A stretch of DNA of 64,000 nt from Streptococcus suis (GTDB lineage Bacteria; Bacillota; Bacilli; Lactobacillales; Streptococcaceae): the NCBI RefSeq assembly GCF_902702775.1, contig NZ_LR738724.1:1798001-1862000 (forward strand). The letters run 5' to 3'. The stretch's first letter is position 1; every line of letters starts with the position of its first letter. The notes under the pieces were generated by a model. That model saw nothing but the letters and a program-made list of their open reading frames with translations, was not told the DNA's origin and did no database searches. Shown in pieces: positions 18,386 to 29,463 of this stretch. The translations under genes and the position numbers were made by a program.

Positions 18386-19288
18386 TTAACCTAAACGCTG
18401 CTTAGCATCTGCTGCACGTTGGAAAGCTTGTCCGACATAGTTGATACAGAGCATCATCACAAGGATGAAGATGGCTGCTGGCAACCAAATCCATGTCTTG
18501 TTTTCCAAAATATCTGCATTGCGGGCATTGGCAATCAAGGTACCCAAACTTGGTACTGTCGATGGTAGACCGAAACCAAGATAAGTCAACGAAGTCTCGA
18601 TACCAATATTTCCCGCAAAGTTCAAGGTCAAGTTAACGATAATCAATGAACTTAAGTTTGGTAAAATTTCACGGAACATAATCATGAAGTCGCTTGTTCC
18701 CAATGTTTTTGATGCATTGACATAATCCAAGCTTGCCTCTGACAATGTCCTTGTACGGAATAGACGAGCCTTGGCTGTCCAGTAAAAGGCACTCATGATG
18801 AGAATGAAGTGATAGATCGTATAGTTCTTGATAACTGTCACGAACACAATGATCAACATAGTCACCGGCAAAATCATGATGAAATCGACAATACGCATCA
18901 AGAATCCGTCCAAGCGACCACCGTAATAACCAGAAATCAGACCGATAGAGATACCAACGATACTAGTAATAATCGTAATGGTAAAACCGATAATGATTGA
19001 GTTACGAGCACCGATAATCAGCTGACCAAAGATATCTTTACCACCTTCATCTGTCCCCAAGATATAGCCGTTAACACCTGGTTCCAAGTAACGTCCCAAA
19101 AGGTTGACTTTCATAACTTGTTCTTGATCCAACAGAAGCGCTCCGATAAAGACTGCCAAGAGAACCGTCACTAAGATAATTAATGAGGTCAATGCAAGTC
19201 GATCCTTCATAAACTCCCGCGCGATGACACGGAAGCCACCTGGAGGAGTTGAAGCAGATTGTGCTTGTTTTTTATTTTCTTTACTCAC
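18386..19288 (-). CDS. oppC: Oligopeptide ABC transporter permease OppC/AmiD
   Basis: The 300-residue protein has a cytoplasmic N-terminal tail, one membrane segment (about 35-55) and a DppC/OppC permease domain (about 95-295) with the EAA-type loop YVNASKTLGTSDFMIMFREILPN near residue 185. It forms the peptide channel with OppB and is powered by OppD/OppF. Confidence 0.92.
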   Translation of the reverse strand: MSKENKKQAQSASTPPGGFRVIAREFMKDRLALTSLIILVTVLLAVFIGALLLDQEQVMKVNLLGRYLEPGVNGYILGTDEGGKDIFGQLIIGARNSIIIGFTITIITSIVGISIGLISGYYGGRLDGFLMRIVDFIMILPVTMLIIVFVTVIKNYTIYHFILIMSAFYWTAKARLFRTRTLSEASLDYVNASKTLGTSDFMIMFREILPNLSSLIIVNLTLNFAGNIGIETSLTYLGFGLPSTVPSLGTLIANARNADILENKTWIWLPAAIFILVMMLCINYVGQAFQRAADAKQRLG

Positions 19289-19301
19289 CTTACTCCTCCT
19301 T

Positions 19302-20258
19302 CTATTTCACACGGATACGTGGATCCACGATACTCATGATAATATCTGAAATCAATGTCCCCAACAAGGTACCCATACCAAATATCAACAACAAAGCCAA
19401 GATGACACTATAGTCACGACTAGAAATAGAGTTGAAGAATAACTGACCGATACCTGGATAAGTGAAAATATTTTCAATGAAGATAGAACCACCAATCAAC
19501 CCTGTCAATTCATAGCCCAAGAAAGATGCAATTGGCAAGATAGAATTACGGAAGATATGACGGTTATAAACAACTCTCTCAGGAACACCTTTGGCACGAG
19601 CTGTACGAACATAGTCCTGGCTCTTCGCATCGATAATCCCCGTACGAAGATATTGAATAGTGACTGTTGTTGACAAAATTGCCATTGTAATCGCTGGCAG
19701 AATCATGTGGTGTAAGCGACTGAGAATGGCTGCAAATCCTGCTACACCACCGTCAATCGACCCACGCGTTGGGAACCAACCCAAACTAAAGCCAAACATC
19801 CAAAGCATAAGGATGGCAAAAACGAAAGTTGGAGTTGAAAATGTCAAGAAGTTATACACGCCAATGATTTTATCTGCAAGCGAGTTTTGGTAACGACCTG
19901 CAATCATCCCCAATGGAAGGGCAATCAAATAAGTCAACACCATCGTCAATAAAGACAACCAAATAGTGTTGTTTAAACGTTGCATGATAACATCAACAAC
20001 AGGTTGCTTGAAGAGGATACTTTGACCAAAATCCCCCTGCAAAAGATTACCAATCCAACGGAAATACTGAACAGGGATTGGGTCATAGTAACCTGCCGCA
20101 ATCCGTTTTTGTTCGATGATTGCTGGATCGATATTTGGGTCAATCAATCCTGTAAAGGGATCCCCCGGCATCATCTTCGCAACAAAGAAAGCAATGATGC
20201 TCAAGATAATAATCTGCGGAATCATCATGAGTAAACGACGTAATACTGTTTTCCACAT
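19302..20258 (-). CDS. oppB: Oligopeptide ABC transporter permease OppB
   Basis: The 318-residue permease has six membrane segments and the EAA loop YVRTARAKGVPERVVYNRHIFRNSILP (about 212-238). Its length is that of OppB, not the roughly 500-residue AmiC, so the operon is of the Opp type. Thirteen bp separate it from oppC. Confidence 0.92.
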   Translation of the reverse strand: MWKTVLRRLLMMIPQIIILSIIAFFVAKMMPGDPFTGLIDPNIDPAIIEQKRIAAGYYDPIPVQYFRWIGNLLQGDFGQSILFKQPVVDVIMQRLNNTIWLSLLTMVLTYLIALPLGMIAGRYQNSLADKIIGVYNFLTFSTPTFVFAILMLWMFGFSLGWFPTRGSIDGGVAGFAAILSRLHHMILPAITMAILSTTVTIQYLRTGIIDAKSQDYVRTARAKGVPERVVYNRHIFRNSILPIASFLGYELTGLIGGSIFIENIFTYPGIGQLFFNSISSRDYSVILALLLIFGMGTLLGTLISDIIMSIVDPRIRVK

Positions 20259-20259
20259 C

Positions 20260-21201
20260 TTAGTTCTGACCTCCTTCTGGAAGGGCTACTTGATGAGTTT
20301 CTGAGAAGGATCTCAAATCGTACACACGACCGTTTTCATCATAGTATTGACCTTGCATTTCTTGATACTCTTTTTCAGCAGCCAAACGTTTTTCTTTATT
20401 CTTCAAACGGTTGACTGGGTCAATCGTTGGAATCGCAGACAACAAACGTTTAGTGTAAATATGTTGTGGATTATTATAAATATCGTTCTTATTTCCTGTC
20501 TCTACGAAACGTCCGCGATACATGATGAACAATTCATCACACATGTGTTGTACAACACCGAGGTCATGGGAAATAAAGAGATAGCTAAGCTTGAACTCAT
20601 CTTGGATACGTTTCATATAGTTCAAGACCTGTGCCTGAACAGACAAATCCAAGGCAGAAACCGGCTCATCAGCAATAATCAAACGAGGGTTACTAGCCAA
20701 GGCACGAGCAACACCGATACGTTGGCGCTGACCACCTGAGAATTCATGAGGATATTTAATCAGGGCTTCTTCATTTAGACCGATTGTATCCAAGAGATGA
20801 AGAACCTTTTTCTTTTCTTCATCTGGAGATAAGCGGTCAAAGTTACGGATTGGTTCCGCAATGATGTCCAAAATACGTTTTTTCGGGTTAAAACTTGAAA
20901 GAGAATCTTGGAAAATCATTTGAACATCACGATTAAAGTTTCCTTTTTTACCACGTGATTTGTTGGTTACATTTTGTCCCTCATAGATAATCTGACCAGA
21001 AGTGGCACGCTCTAAACCGATAATTGCCTTACCAATGGTCGATTTCCCAGAACCTGACTCACCTACCAAACCATAGGTTTTTCCTTCTTCAAACTCAATA
21101 TTAACGCCATCGACAGCATAGACATGATCCGTCACACGGTTAAAGAAGCCACTACGAATTGGATAATGGACTTTTAAATCTTTTACTTCAATAAATCCCA
21201 C
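20260..21201 (-). CDS. oppF: Oligopeptide ABC transporter ATP-binding protein OppF
   Basis: The 313-residue ATPase has Walker A GESGSGKST (about 50-58), signature SGGQRQR, Walker B LIIADEPVSALD, and the C-terminal oligopeptide/dipeptide domain typical of Opp ATPases. It is tightly packed between oppD and oppB. Confidence 0.94.
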   Translation of the reverse strand: MGFIEVKDLKVHYPIRSGFFNRVTDHVYAVDGVNIEFEEGKTYGLVGESGSGKSTIGKAIIGLERATSGQIIYEGQNVTNKSRGKKGNFNRDVQMIFQDSLSSFNPKKRILDIIAEPIRNFDRLSPDEEKKKVLHLLDTIGLNEEALIKYPHEFSGGQRQRIGVARALASNPRLIIADEPVSALDLSVQAQVLNYMKRIQDEFKLSYLFISHDLGVVQHMCDELFIMYRGRFVETGNKNDIYNNPQHIYTKRLLSAIPTIDPVNRLKNKEKRLAAEKEYQEMQGQYYDENGRVYDLRSFSETHQVALPEGGQN

Positions 21202-21203
21202 TA

Positions 21204-22202
21204 TTAGGCCTCCCCTTCAAAATAGAATGTCTCATGGCAGGTACAACGAACAAAGTGATTTGGACCTACCTCGTGCATGCTCGGATTCTCTTCATGAGCC
21301 TCTGCTCCAATCCACGGAATACGTGGAGCAAAACGGCAACCCTTACGAACCATTTTTGTAATCGGTGGCACAATACCTTCAATAACATGAAGATCGCCTC
21401 CTTCGCTACCTGATTGAGGATTTGACTTCAAGAGCGAACGTGTATATGGATGTTTTGGATTGGTAAAGAGTTCTTCTACTGGCGCTACTTCGACAAACTG
21501 ACCACCGTACATGACAGCCACACGATCAGCAGTTTCTGCAACTACTCCCAAGTCATGGGTAATCAAAATAATACCCGAACCTGTCTCCGCTTGAATATCA
21601 TTTAAGAGATCCAAGATTTGTGCTTGAATTGTAACATCCAAGGCTGTTGTCGGTTCGTCCGCAATAATAATTGGCGGTTTACAAGACAAGGCCATCGCAA
21701 TAATGATACGCTGACGCATACCACCTGAAAGCTCATGTGGATACTGTTTAAATGTCCGCTTAGGATTTGGAATACCTACCTGAGCCAAGAGTTCCAAAAC
21801 TCGCTCTGTACGAGCATTGGCATCCAAATCAGTGTGATAGAACAGCGCCTCATCAATCTGTGCACCAATCGTCATCAATGGATTCAGAGAAGCCAAGGGA
21901 TCTTGGAAAATCATACCAATATCATTACCACGTACCGTATTGTACTTGGCTTCATCCATACCAATCAATTCCATATCGTTGTACTGGATGCTTCCTGTGA
22001 TTTTGGTATTCAAAGGGTTATGCAAGCCCATAATGGTCGTTGCCAAAGTTGATTTACCACAACCAGATTCCCCTACAATTGCCAAAATTTCATTTTTTTG
22101 CAATGAGATGTCAACACCGTCAACAGCGTCAAAATAATCATCTCCAATACGGAAACCGACGTGTAAATCTTTAATGTCTAAAAGCGGTTTTTCGGTAGCC
22201 AC
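21204..22202 (-). CDS. oppD: Oligopeptide ABC transporter ATP-binding protein OppD
   Basis: The 332-residue ATPase has Walker A GESGCGKST (about 44-52), LSGGMRQR, and IIIADEPTTALD. The C-terminal region keeps the Cys residues (GCRFAPR, RCTCHETF) that in some Opp ATPases bind an iron-sulfur cluster. The start codon is GTG (22200-22202), seven bases after AAAGGAGG. The gene is 375 bp away from oppA. Confidence 0.94.
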   Translation of the reverse strand: MATEKPLLDIKDLHVGFRIGDDYFDAVDGVDISLQKNEILAIVGESGCGKSTLATTIMGLHNPLNTKITGSIQYNDMELIGMDEAKYNTVRGNDIGMIFQDPLASLNPLMTIGAQIDEALFYHTDLDANARTERVLELLAQVGIPNPKRTFKQYPHELSGGMRQRIIIAMALSCKPPIIIADEPTTALDVTIQAQILDLLNDIQAETGSGIILITHDLGVVAETADRVAVMYGGQFVEVAPVEELFTNPKHPYTRSLLKSNPQSGSEGGDLHVIEGIVPPITKMVRKGCRFAPRIPWIGAEAHEENPSMHEVGPNHFVRCTCHETFYFEGEA

Positions 22203-22323
22203 GCTTTTTCCTCCTTTATGTGCCAGCTAATCAAGCTCAATCAATTCAATATCCTTACGATTATCAAGTTCATATAATGTTTGATTAACTGACTTTATAT
22301 AACTACTCTAGAATAACATATTT

Positions 22324-22490
22324 CTATCAATTATCGTTTGATAGCGGTTATCCAGAAGTAAAAAATGTACGTATATCCAATCATAAATCAAGACCATCCC
22401 TATTACTGTCTCAATTAGGAATTGAGTAGGTTAATGTGATCCATCTTGAGTTTTTGTTAGTAGGGACTCATTTTTGTGTACTGAGTCTAC
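22324..22490 (-). promoter_or_regulatory. Structured leader of oppD
   Basis: The oppA-oppD gap contains three hairpins that would lie in the oppD leader: CTATCAA/TTGATAG (about 22324-22345), CTCAATT/AATTGAG (about 22410-22427) and TAGTAG..ACTCA with TGAGT..TACTA (about 22458-22490). I see no open frame here. They could be regulatory or stabilising structures. Confidence 0.4.
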
Positions 22491-22517
22491 TATACCACAA
22501 TTATCTGAAAATTCCAA
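22489..22517 (-). promoter_or_regulatory. Internal promoter upstream of oppDFBC
   Basis: On the minus strand TTGGAA (22512-22517), 17 bp ending TGG, and TATAGT (22489-22494) form an extended -10 promoter just after the oppA terminator. It would give a leader of about 280 bases for oppD. Confidence 0.5.
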
Positions 22518-22527
22518 TAGCAATCTG

Positions 22528-22553
22528 AAAAAAGCCAACCAAGTTGGCTTTTT
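22528..22553. terminator. Terminator of oppA
   Basis: AAAAAGCCAA pairs with TTGGCTTTTT around a 5-base loop, 25 bp after the oppA stop. Both strands end in a T-run. Partial read-through would make oppA more abundant than oppDFBC, as is common for binding proteins. Confidence 0.8.
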
Positions 22554-22577
22554 CAAATTCTATTGTCTTCTTGCAGA

Positions 22578-24365
22578 CTATTCTGCTACACCTTTATCAG
22601 CTGTAAGTTCGATATTTTCAAGAGCGATACCTTTACCTGAAGCTGAACCATAGTTTGAATCATAGTTTTTCACGCGTTTGTTAAGCGCAGTAATTGACTC
22701 AGACTCAAATGTTGGAATGGCAAATGCTTGCTCGTGAGCATATTTTTGCCATGCCTTGTAGTTTTCAACATTTTTCTTATCGTCAAATGATTCTGTTGAG
22801 CTGATTGCATTCAACAATTTAGTGTTTTCATCAGACACGAAACGTGACATGTTGAAGGCAGCGATAGGACCCCAAGTACCTGTTGGGTTTGGATCATAAC
22901 CTGTTGACCAACCACCGGCGTACATATCGATAGCAGGGTCATTTGCTTGAACAGCTTCGTAGAATGTATTGATTTCAACTGTACGGCCTGTGTAAAGTTC
23001 AACGTTCAAGCCGACTTCTTTCCACCAAGCAATGTACTGTTGTACAAGCGCTTCGTTAGCTTCAGTACGTTTACGAGCAGCAAAGGTAATCTTGAATTCC
23101 TTACCGTCTTTGCCTTCACGGATACCATCGCCATCTACGTCTTTGTAGCCAGCTTCATCCAAGAGTTTTTTCGCTTTTTCAGGATCGTATGAATAACCTT
23201 CCAACTCTGAATCATGAATATCGCCGAAGAATGAGATAATCAATGATTTTGCAGGGTGGTAAAGACCATTGTACAATGACTCACCAGCTGTCTTGGTATC
23301 AATCGCATAGGCAATCGCTTGACGAAGTTTTACATCATTCATCTTAGCATTTTCATCCATGACGTTCTTCTCAGCAGACTCGTCATATTTACCAAGGTTG
23401 AATGAGATATATTCATAAGCTGAATCCAATGAACCAACGATATTCAAGTTAGATGCATCTTTATAAGAATCCAACTGATCAACTGGCATATCTGCGATGT
23501 CATAGTTACCAGCTTTCATCTCAGAAACGATTGTATCTGGAGACACGATGTCAATCTTCAATGAACTTGTTTTTGGTGTTGTACCTTTGAAGAAGTATTC
23601 ATTTGGTACGTAAGTGATAGACTCACCGTTTACGATTTCCTTGATTTTCCAAGGTCCCATACCAACAAGTTTAGCTGTACGTGAGTACTCGCTCTTTTCC
23701 CAGTCTGCAACAGGTATATCTTTATAGATATGTTCTGGTTGGATATAGGCTGGGACATCACCACCCGCATACATCATAGAAGGTGACATTTCTTTTACAG
23801 TCAATTCCACTGTGTAGTCATCGATTTTCTTGATACCTGAGATGTCTGATGCTTTACCGTCAACAAATTCTTGCATACCTTCAATGTTCAAGAATTTATC
23901 ATCAAAACGAACACCTGTATAATCTTTGCTTGCCATTGACTTGATAGTAAAGATGTAGTCGTTGATTGTGAATGGTTGACCATCTGACCACTTGTAGTCC
24001 TTACCTGTCAAGCTAACTGTGATTTTCTTACCTGCTACATCAAATTCAGCTTTAGCAAGACCTGAATCATCTAACTTACGATTTCCATCGAAACCGAACA
24101 GTGAGATATCAACAAAACCACCAAATGTTGAGTCAGTTGTATTTTCAGTCAACTCGTCAATCAAGAGACCTGATGAAGTTGTTGGTGATACCCATGCATA
24201 TTTCAACTGAGCGTCAGACACTGCTGTTCCGTCTTGTTTTACCTCAGCTGGGAATGACAATTCCTGTTTTGCTGCACCTGATTGTTTTGAACCACATGCT
24301 GCAAGAACAGATGCTGAAAGGAGAGTCACACCTGCAAGTGCAAAAAGTTTCGTTGTCTTTTTCAT
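22578..24365 (-). CDS. oppA: Oligopeptide-binding lipoprotein OppA
   Basis: The 595-residue solute-binding protein has a lipoprotein signal peptide (VLAAC, Cys24) and the SBP family 5 fold. It lies first in the opp operon, captures peptides outside the membrane and hands them to OppBC. The ATG at 24363-24365 has AGAGGTG upstream. A 38-residue N-terminal extension in the open frame overlaps the promoter and is rejected. Confidence 0.94.
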   Translation of the reverse strand: MKKTTKLFALAGVTLLSASVLAACGSKQSGAAKQELSFPAEVKQDGTAVSDAQLKYAWVSPTTSSGLLIDELTENTTDSTFGGFVDISLFGFDGNRKLDDSGLAKAEFDVAGKKITVSLTGKDYKWSDGQPFTINDYIFTIKSMASKDYTGVRFDDKFLNIEGMQEFVDGKASDISGIKKIDDYTVELTVKEMSPSMMYAGGDVPAYIQPEHIYKDIPVADWEKSEYSRTAKLVGMGPWKIKEIVNGESITYVPNEYFFKGTTPKTSSLKIDIVSPDTIVSEMKAGNYDIADMPVDQLDSYKDASNLNIVGSLDSAYEYISFNLGKYDESAEKNVMDENAKMNDVKLRQAIAYAIDTKTAGESLYNGLYHPAKSLIISFFGDIHDSELEGYSYDPEKAKKLLDEAGYKDVDGDGIREGKDGKEFKITFAARKRTEANEALVQQYIAWWKEVGLNVELYTGRTVEINTFYEAVQANDPAIDMYAGGWSTGYDPNPTGTWGPIAAFNMSRFVSDENTKLLNAISSTESFDDKKNVENYKAWQKYAHEQAFAIPTFESESITALNKRVKNYDSNYGSASGKGIALENIELTADKGVAE

Positions 24366-24420
24366 AAAACACCTCTGTTTTCTTTTTGTTTGACACTTAT
24401 TACTATGTCTTATAAAAATC

Positions 24421-24429
24421 ATTATATCA
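24421..24429 (-). promoter_or_regulatory. Extended -10 box of oppA
   Basis: On the minus strand TGATATAAT (24421-24429) is a perfect extended -10; no strong -35 is visible. It gives a leader of about 50 bases. Confidence 0.55.
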
Positions 24430-24452
24430 TAAAATTTTCTTAAATAAAGTCT

Positions 24453-24467
24453 TTTTGTCAGAAAATT
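24453..24467. promoter_or_regulatory. CodY-like box upstream of oppA
   Basis: The 15-mer TTTTGTCAGAAAATT matches 12 of 15 positions of the CodY consensus AATTTTCWGAAAATT. It lies just upstream of the oppA -35 position. A weaker match (11/15) lies at 24432-24446. CodY control of opp genes is known in related bacteria; here it is inferred. Confidence 0.45.
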
Positions 24468-24539
24468 TTGTAAAAACATAATTTTTCAGCATTTTCTCAT
24501 TTTTTACATATTTTTTCCAAATTTTTCTCACATTTCTTG

Positions 24540-24548
24540 TGATATAAT
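24540..24548 (+). promoter_or_regulatory. Extended -10 box of dacA
   Basis: TGATATAAT (24540-24548) precedes the dacA start by 30 bp. The -35 region is not recognisable. Confidence 0.5.
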
Positions 24549-24577
24549 AGAATAAAGTAACAGCCAAAGGAATGATT

Positions 24578-25819
24578 ATGCGTAAATTTTTACTAACACT
24601 CACTACAGTTATTGCTCTTTTTTTCACTTCCACACCTATTTTGGCAGAAGATTTTTCTGTTGCAGCTAAGCATGCTATCGCAGTTGAGGTAAGTAGCGGC
24701 AAAATCTTGTATGAGCAAGATGCCGAAACCAAAGCAAGCATCGCTTCTATCAGTAAGACATTGAGCATTTACCTGATCTACGAAGCACTGGCAAAGGGTG
24801 AGATCACTTTAGATACTATGGTAGATATTTCTGATTATCCCTATAGCCTCACTTCTAATACAGAATTAAGCAACGTCAACCTTGATGCACGTTCCTATTC
24901 AGTAAGAGACCTATTAAACGCTTCTTTAATAACATCATCCAATAGTGCTATTATTGCTCTGGCAGAAAAAATAGCCGGTAGCGAAGCTGCATTCGTGGAT
25001 CGAATGAAAGCAAAAGTCCAAGAATGGGGAATTACCGACGCAAAGATTGTCAATGTGTCCGGACTAGACAATACCGACTTGGGTGAAAATATTTATCCAG
25101 GTTCCAGTCCTGAAGATGTAAATATGTTTTCAGCCCTAGATGTTGCTATCATTGCAAGACGATTAATACTCGACTATCCTCAGGTACTCGACATTACCTC
25201 ACTAAACGCCTACGATTTTGGTGGCTACACTTACTATAGCACCAACCAAATGCTAAGCGATGGTACTCACGCTCGTGGAGGGGTTGACGGCTTAAAAACA
25301 GGGACCTCAAACTCAGCAGGTTCAAGTTTTCTTGCAACAACTCAACAAGCTGGTATGCGCATTATCACAGTAGTATTGAATGCCACTGATGGGCTGACCT
25401 CTCCAGAAAATCGATTTGTCGCGACAAATGATTTGATGAACTATGTTTATTCTAACTTTTCGCTTGTTACGCTAGTAAAAAAAGGGGAAGCTTTTGAAGG
25501 TAGTAAGATAAAGGTTTTCAATGGTGAAAAAGAAACAAGTCCTGTTGTTGCAGCAGCAGATTTAACTGTTGTTCAACGAAATCAAACTGATAATGTCCCC
25601 ACCGCAACTTTCACAACGGATATAAAAGAAATTGATGCTCCCCTCAAAGCAGGGACCTTGGTTGGCAAACTGCAACTGAAAGATCAAGATCTCATTGGAA
25701 AAGGTTATATTTCCGAGCAAGCTAGTGTCGATATGATTATCCCTAGCGATATGAAAGAAGCATCCTGGCCTTTCTCTTGGTGGAATCAATTTGTCCGCTA
25801 TGTCAATGAAAAATTATAA
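24578..25819 (+). CDS. dacA: D-alanyl-D-alanine carboxypeptidase (PBP3, DacA)
   Basis: The 413-residue low-molecular-weight penicillin-binding protein trims the terminal D-Ala from peptidoglycan stem peptides. It has a signal peptide (1-23), the S-x-x-K motif SISK (57-60), S-x-N SSN (120-122) and KTG (240-242), and ends in a C-terminal domain plus a short amphipathic helix (WPFSWWNQFVRYVNEKL) that likely anchors it to the membrane. Of two nearby ATGs I use 24578, which is better spaced from AAAGGA. Confidence 0.94.
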   Translation: MRKFLLTLTTVIALFFTSTPILAEDFSVAAKHAIAVEVSSGKILYEQDAETKASIASISKTLSIYLIYEALAKGEITLDTMVDISDYPYSLTSNTELSNVNLDARSYSVRDLLNASLITSSNSAIIALAEKIAGSEAAFVDRMKAKVQEWGITDAKIVNVSGLDNTDLGENIYPGSSPEDVNMFSALDVAIIARRLILDYPQVLDITSLNAYDFGGYTYYSTNQMLSDGTHARGGVDGLKTGTSNSAGSSFLATTQQAGMRIITVVLNATDGLTSPENRFVATNDLMNYVYSNFSLVTLVKKGEAFEGSKIKVFNGEKETSPVVAAADLTVVQRNQTDNVPTATFTTDIKEIDAPLKAGTLVGKLQLKDQDLIGKGYISEQASVDMIIPSDMKEASWPFSWWNQFVRYVNEKL

Positions 25820-25859
25820 AAAATAGTATGTCGAACGATTTTCGACATACTATTTTTTT
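25818..25859 (+). terminator. Long terminator of dacA
   Basis: An 18-bp perfect stem (25818-25835 with 25841-25858) closed by a 5-base loop ends in a T-run and begins at the dacA stop. Confidence 0.9.
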
Positions 25860-25886
25860 ATCGCAGAGTGACATCCGCTACTCCTC

Positions 25887-26205
25887 TTCTCCTACTTCAG
25901 TAGGGAGTTTGACGTGCTTGAACAGCTTTAAAGCTGTTTGAGTCACAAGGTTAGCTGAATTACAAAGAGGAGCGACTGCCGTCGCTCCCTATTTTCCACC
26001 TCGGTTGGAGATTGAGTTGGAGAGAGTTCCTGTGGAACTCCTCACTACATATCATTTTCTTACAGAAAATGACGAGCGTGGAAGGCATGGAATTTTTATA
26101 AGGTTATAAAGAAGAGCGACTGCCGTCGCTCCCTATCTCCAACGAGCGTTGGCATTACAATGTAGAGTAGCTTTCGCTACTCCTTATCTCCCACCTCGGT
26201 TGGAG
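25887..26205. repeat. Mosaic of short palindromes between dacA and sufB
   Basis: This gene-free stretch holds at least eight hairpins: an 18-bp perfect palindrome (25921-25938), GGAGCGAC/GTCGCTCC loop TGCC (25969-25988) with a second copy (26114-26131), GAGTTCC/GGAACTC loop TGT (26024-26040), TCATTTTCT/AGAAAATGA loop TAC (26052-26072), CCAACG/CGTTGG (26139-26152) and GAGTAGC/GCTACTC loop TTTC (26165-26182). The phrase ACCTCGGTTGGAGA also occurs twice (about 25998 and 26193). Confidence 0.65.
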
Positions 26206-26252
26206 ATTTTTGGCTTTTAGCAAACTCATATTTGCTAAATTGCCAAAAATCT
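26204..26252. other. Two-part hairpin at the sufB 3' end
   Basis: An outer 11-bp stem (26204-26214 with 26242-26252) encloses a 7-bp stem (TAGCAAA/TTTGCTA). It overlaps the sufB stop. No T-run follows on the minus strand, so it may protect the suf mRNA end or terminate weakly. Confidence 0.55.
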
Positions 26253-27666
26253 AACCAACCGAGCCCTCCATTTCATAGGCAATCAGTCTGTTGAGTTCGA
26301 CTGCGTATTCCATTGGGAGTTCTTTGGTGAATGGTTCGACAAAGCCCATGACAATCATCTCTGTGGCTTCTGACTCGGATAGGCCTCGGCTCATGAGGTA
26401 GTAGAGCTGTTCTTCTGAGATTTTTGATACTTTGGCTTCGTGTTCGAGGGCCACTTGTGAGTTGTGGATTTCATTAAATGGAATGGTGTCTGATTTGGAA
26501 ATATCATCCATGATAATGGTATCACATTCAATGTGGCTGATTGACTTGGCTGAGTTTTTAGCAAAAGTGACTTGACCACGGTAGTTAACTTCTCCACCGC
26601 CTCGGGCAATGGATTTGGATACGATAGAAGATGAAGTCCGTGGTGCATTGTGGATCATCTTGGCTCCGGTATCTTGGACCTGACCTTTGTTGGCAAAGGC
26701 AATGGACAACATAGTCCCTCGAGCTCCTTCACCCTCCAAGTAAACCGCAGGGTATTTCATGGTCGTCTTAGCACCAAGGTTTCCGTCAATCCACTCAACT
26801 GTAGCATTTTTCTCAGCACGAGCACGCTTGGTTACCAGGTTATAAACGTTATCTGACCAGTTTTGAATGGTGGTATAACGCATATAGGCACCTTCGTGGG
26901 CAATGATTTCCACAATAGCAGCGTGGAGGCTGGCGGTTGAGTAAGTCGGAGCGGTACAGCCTTCTACGTAGTGAACACTCGCTCCTTCATCCACGATGAT
27001 GAGGGTGCGTTCAAACTGACCTGTTCCTTCGTTGTTGATACGGAAATAGGTTTGGAGTGGAATATCCAACTTAACACCCTTTGGTACATAGATGAAGGTC
27101 CCACCTGACCAAACCGCTGAGTTGAGGGCAGCTAGTTTATTGTCTGATGGCGGAACGAGTTTTCCAAAGTATTTTTTGAAGAGTTCTGGGTGTTCCTTGA
27201 GGGCCGTGTCGGTATCTGTAAAGATAATACCGTGCTTGTCGTACTCTTCCTTCATGTTGTGGTAGACCACTTCTGATTCGTACTGGGCAGAAGCTCCTGC
27301 CAAGTAAGCACGCTCAGCTTCTGGAATTCCGATGCGTTCAAAGGTTTCCTTGATTTTGTCTGGCACATCGTCCCAGCTGCGTGCTGGCTTATCCGACGGT
27401 TTTTGATAGTAAACAATATCATCAAAATCCAGTTCAGACAAGTCGGCTCCCCAAGTCTGCATAGGCATTTTCTTGAAGGTTTCGTAGGATTTCAAACGGA
27501 ATTCCAACATCCATTCAGGCTCGCCTTTGATACGGGACATTTCACGAATGACTTCTTCGCTCAAGCCCTTACCAGTCGAAGCCACCAGTTCCACGTTTTC
27601 ATCATGGAAACCGAATTTGTATTCCCCAAGGTCAATCGGGGTTGGTTCAATTCTTTCTTCTGACAT
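26251..27666 (-). CDS. sufB: Fe-S cluster assembly scaffold SufB
   Basis: The 471-residue protein matches SufB, the scaffold that holds nascent [4Fe-4S] clusters in the SufBCD complex. The C-terminal core has the family stretch [17 protein letters not shown] and ends in [15 protein letters not shown]. The ATG at 27664-27666 gives the usual start; it lacks a strong ribosome site, and a TTG seven codons upstream is a possible alternative. It is last in sufCDSUB, with a 143-bp gap after sufU. Confidence 0.95.
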   Translation of the reverse strand: MSEERIEPTPIDLGEYKFGFHDENVELVASTGKGLSEEVIREMSRIKGEPEWMLEFRLKSYETFKKMPMQTWGADLSELDFDDIVYYQKPSDKPARSWDDVPDKIKETFERIGIPEAERAYLAGASAQYESEVVYHNMKEEYDKHGIIFTDTDTALKEHPELFKKYFGKLVPPSDNKLAALNSAVWSGGTFIYVPKGVKLDIPLQTYFRINNEGTGQFERTLIIVDEGASVHYVEGCTAPTYSTASLHAAIVEIIAHEGAYMRYTTIQNWSDNVYNLVTKRARAEKNATVEWIDGNLGAKTTMKYPAVYLEGEGARGTMLSIAFANKGQVQDTGAKMIHNAPRTSSSIVSKSIARGGGEVNYRGQVTFAKNSAKSISHIECDTIIMDDISKSDTIPFNEIHNSQVALEHEAKVSKISEEQLYYLMSRGLSESEATEMIVMGFVEPFTKELPMEYAVELNRLIAYEMEGSVG

Positions 27667-27809
27667 AATATAAGATACTAAGCCCAAAAAGTATGAAAAT
27701 AACAGTTACGCTCTCTTCAATACTTGCTGGGCCTGTTCAATTTCAATTCCAATCAGAAACTGAACAATCCTTTCTGTATGATTTTCGTTTTTTGTTTATT
27801 CGATGGTGC

Positions 27810-29463
<1,654 letters not shown>

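Noticed and set aside
26204..26252. A standard terminator for sufB
   Set aside because: The stem is strong, but on the minus strand it is followed by CCAACCGAGG, not a T-run, so I list it only as a hairpin.
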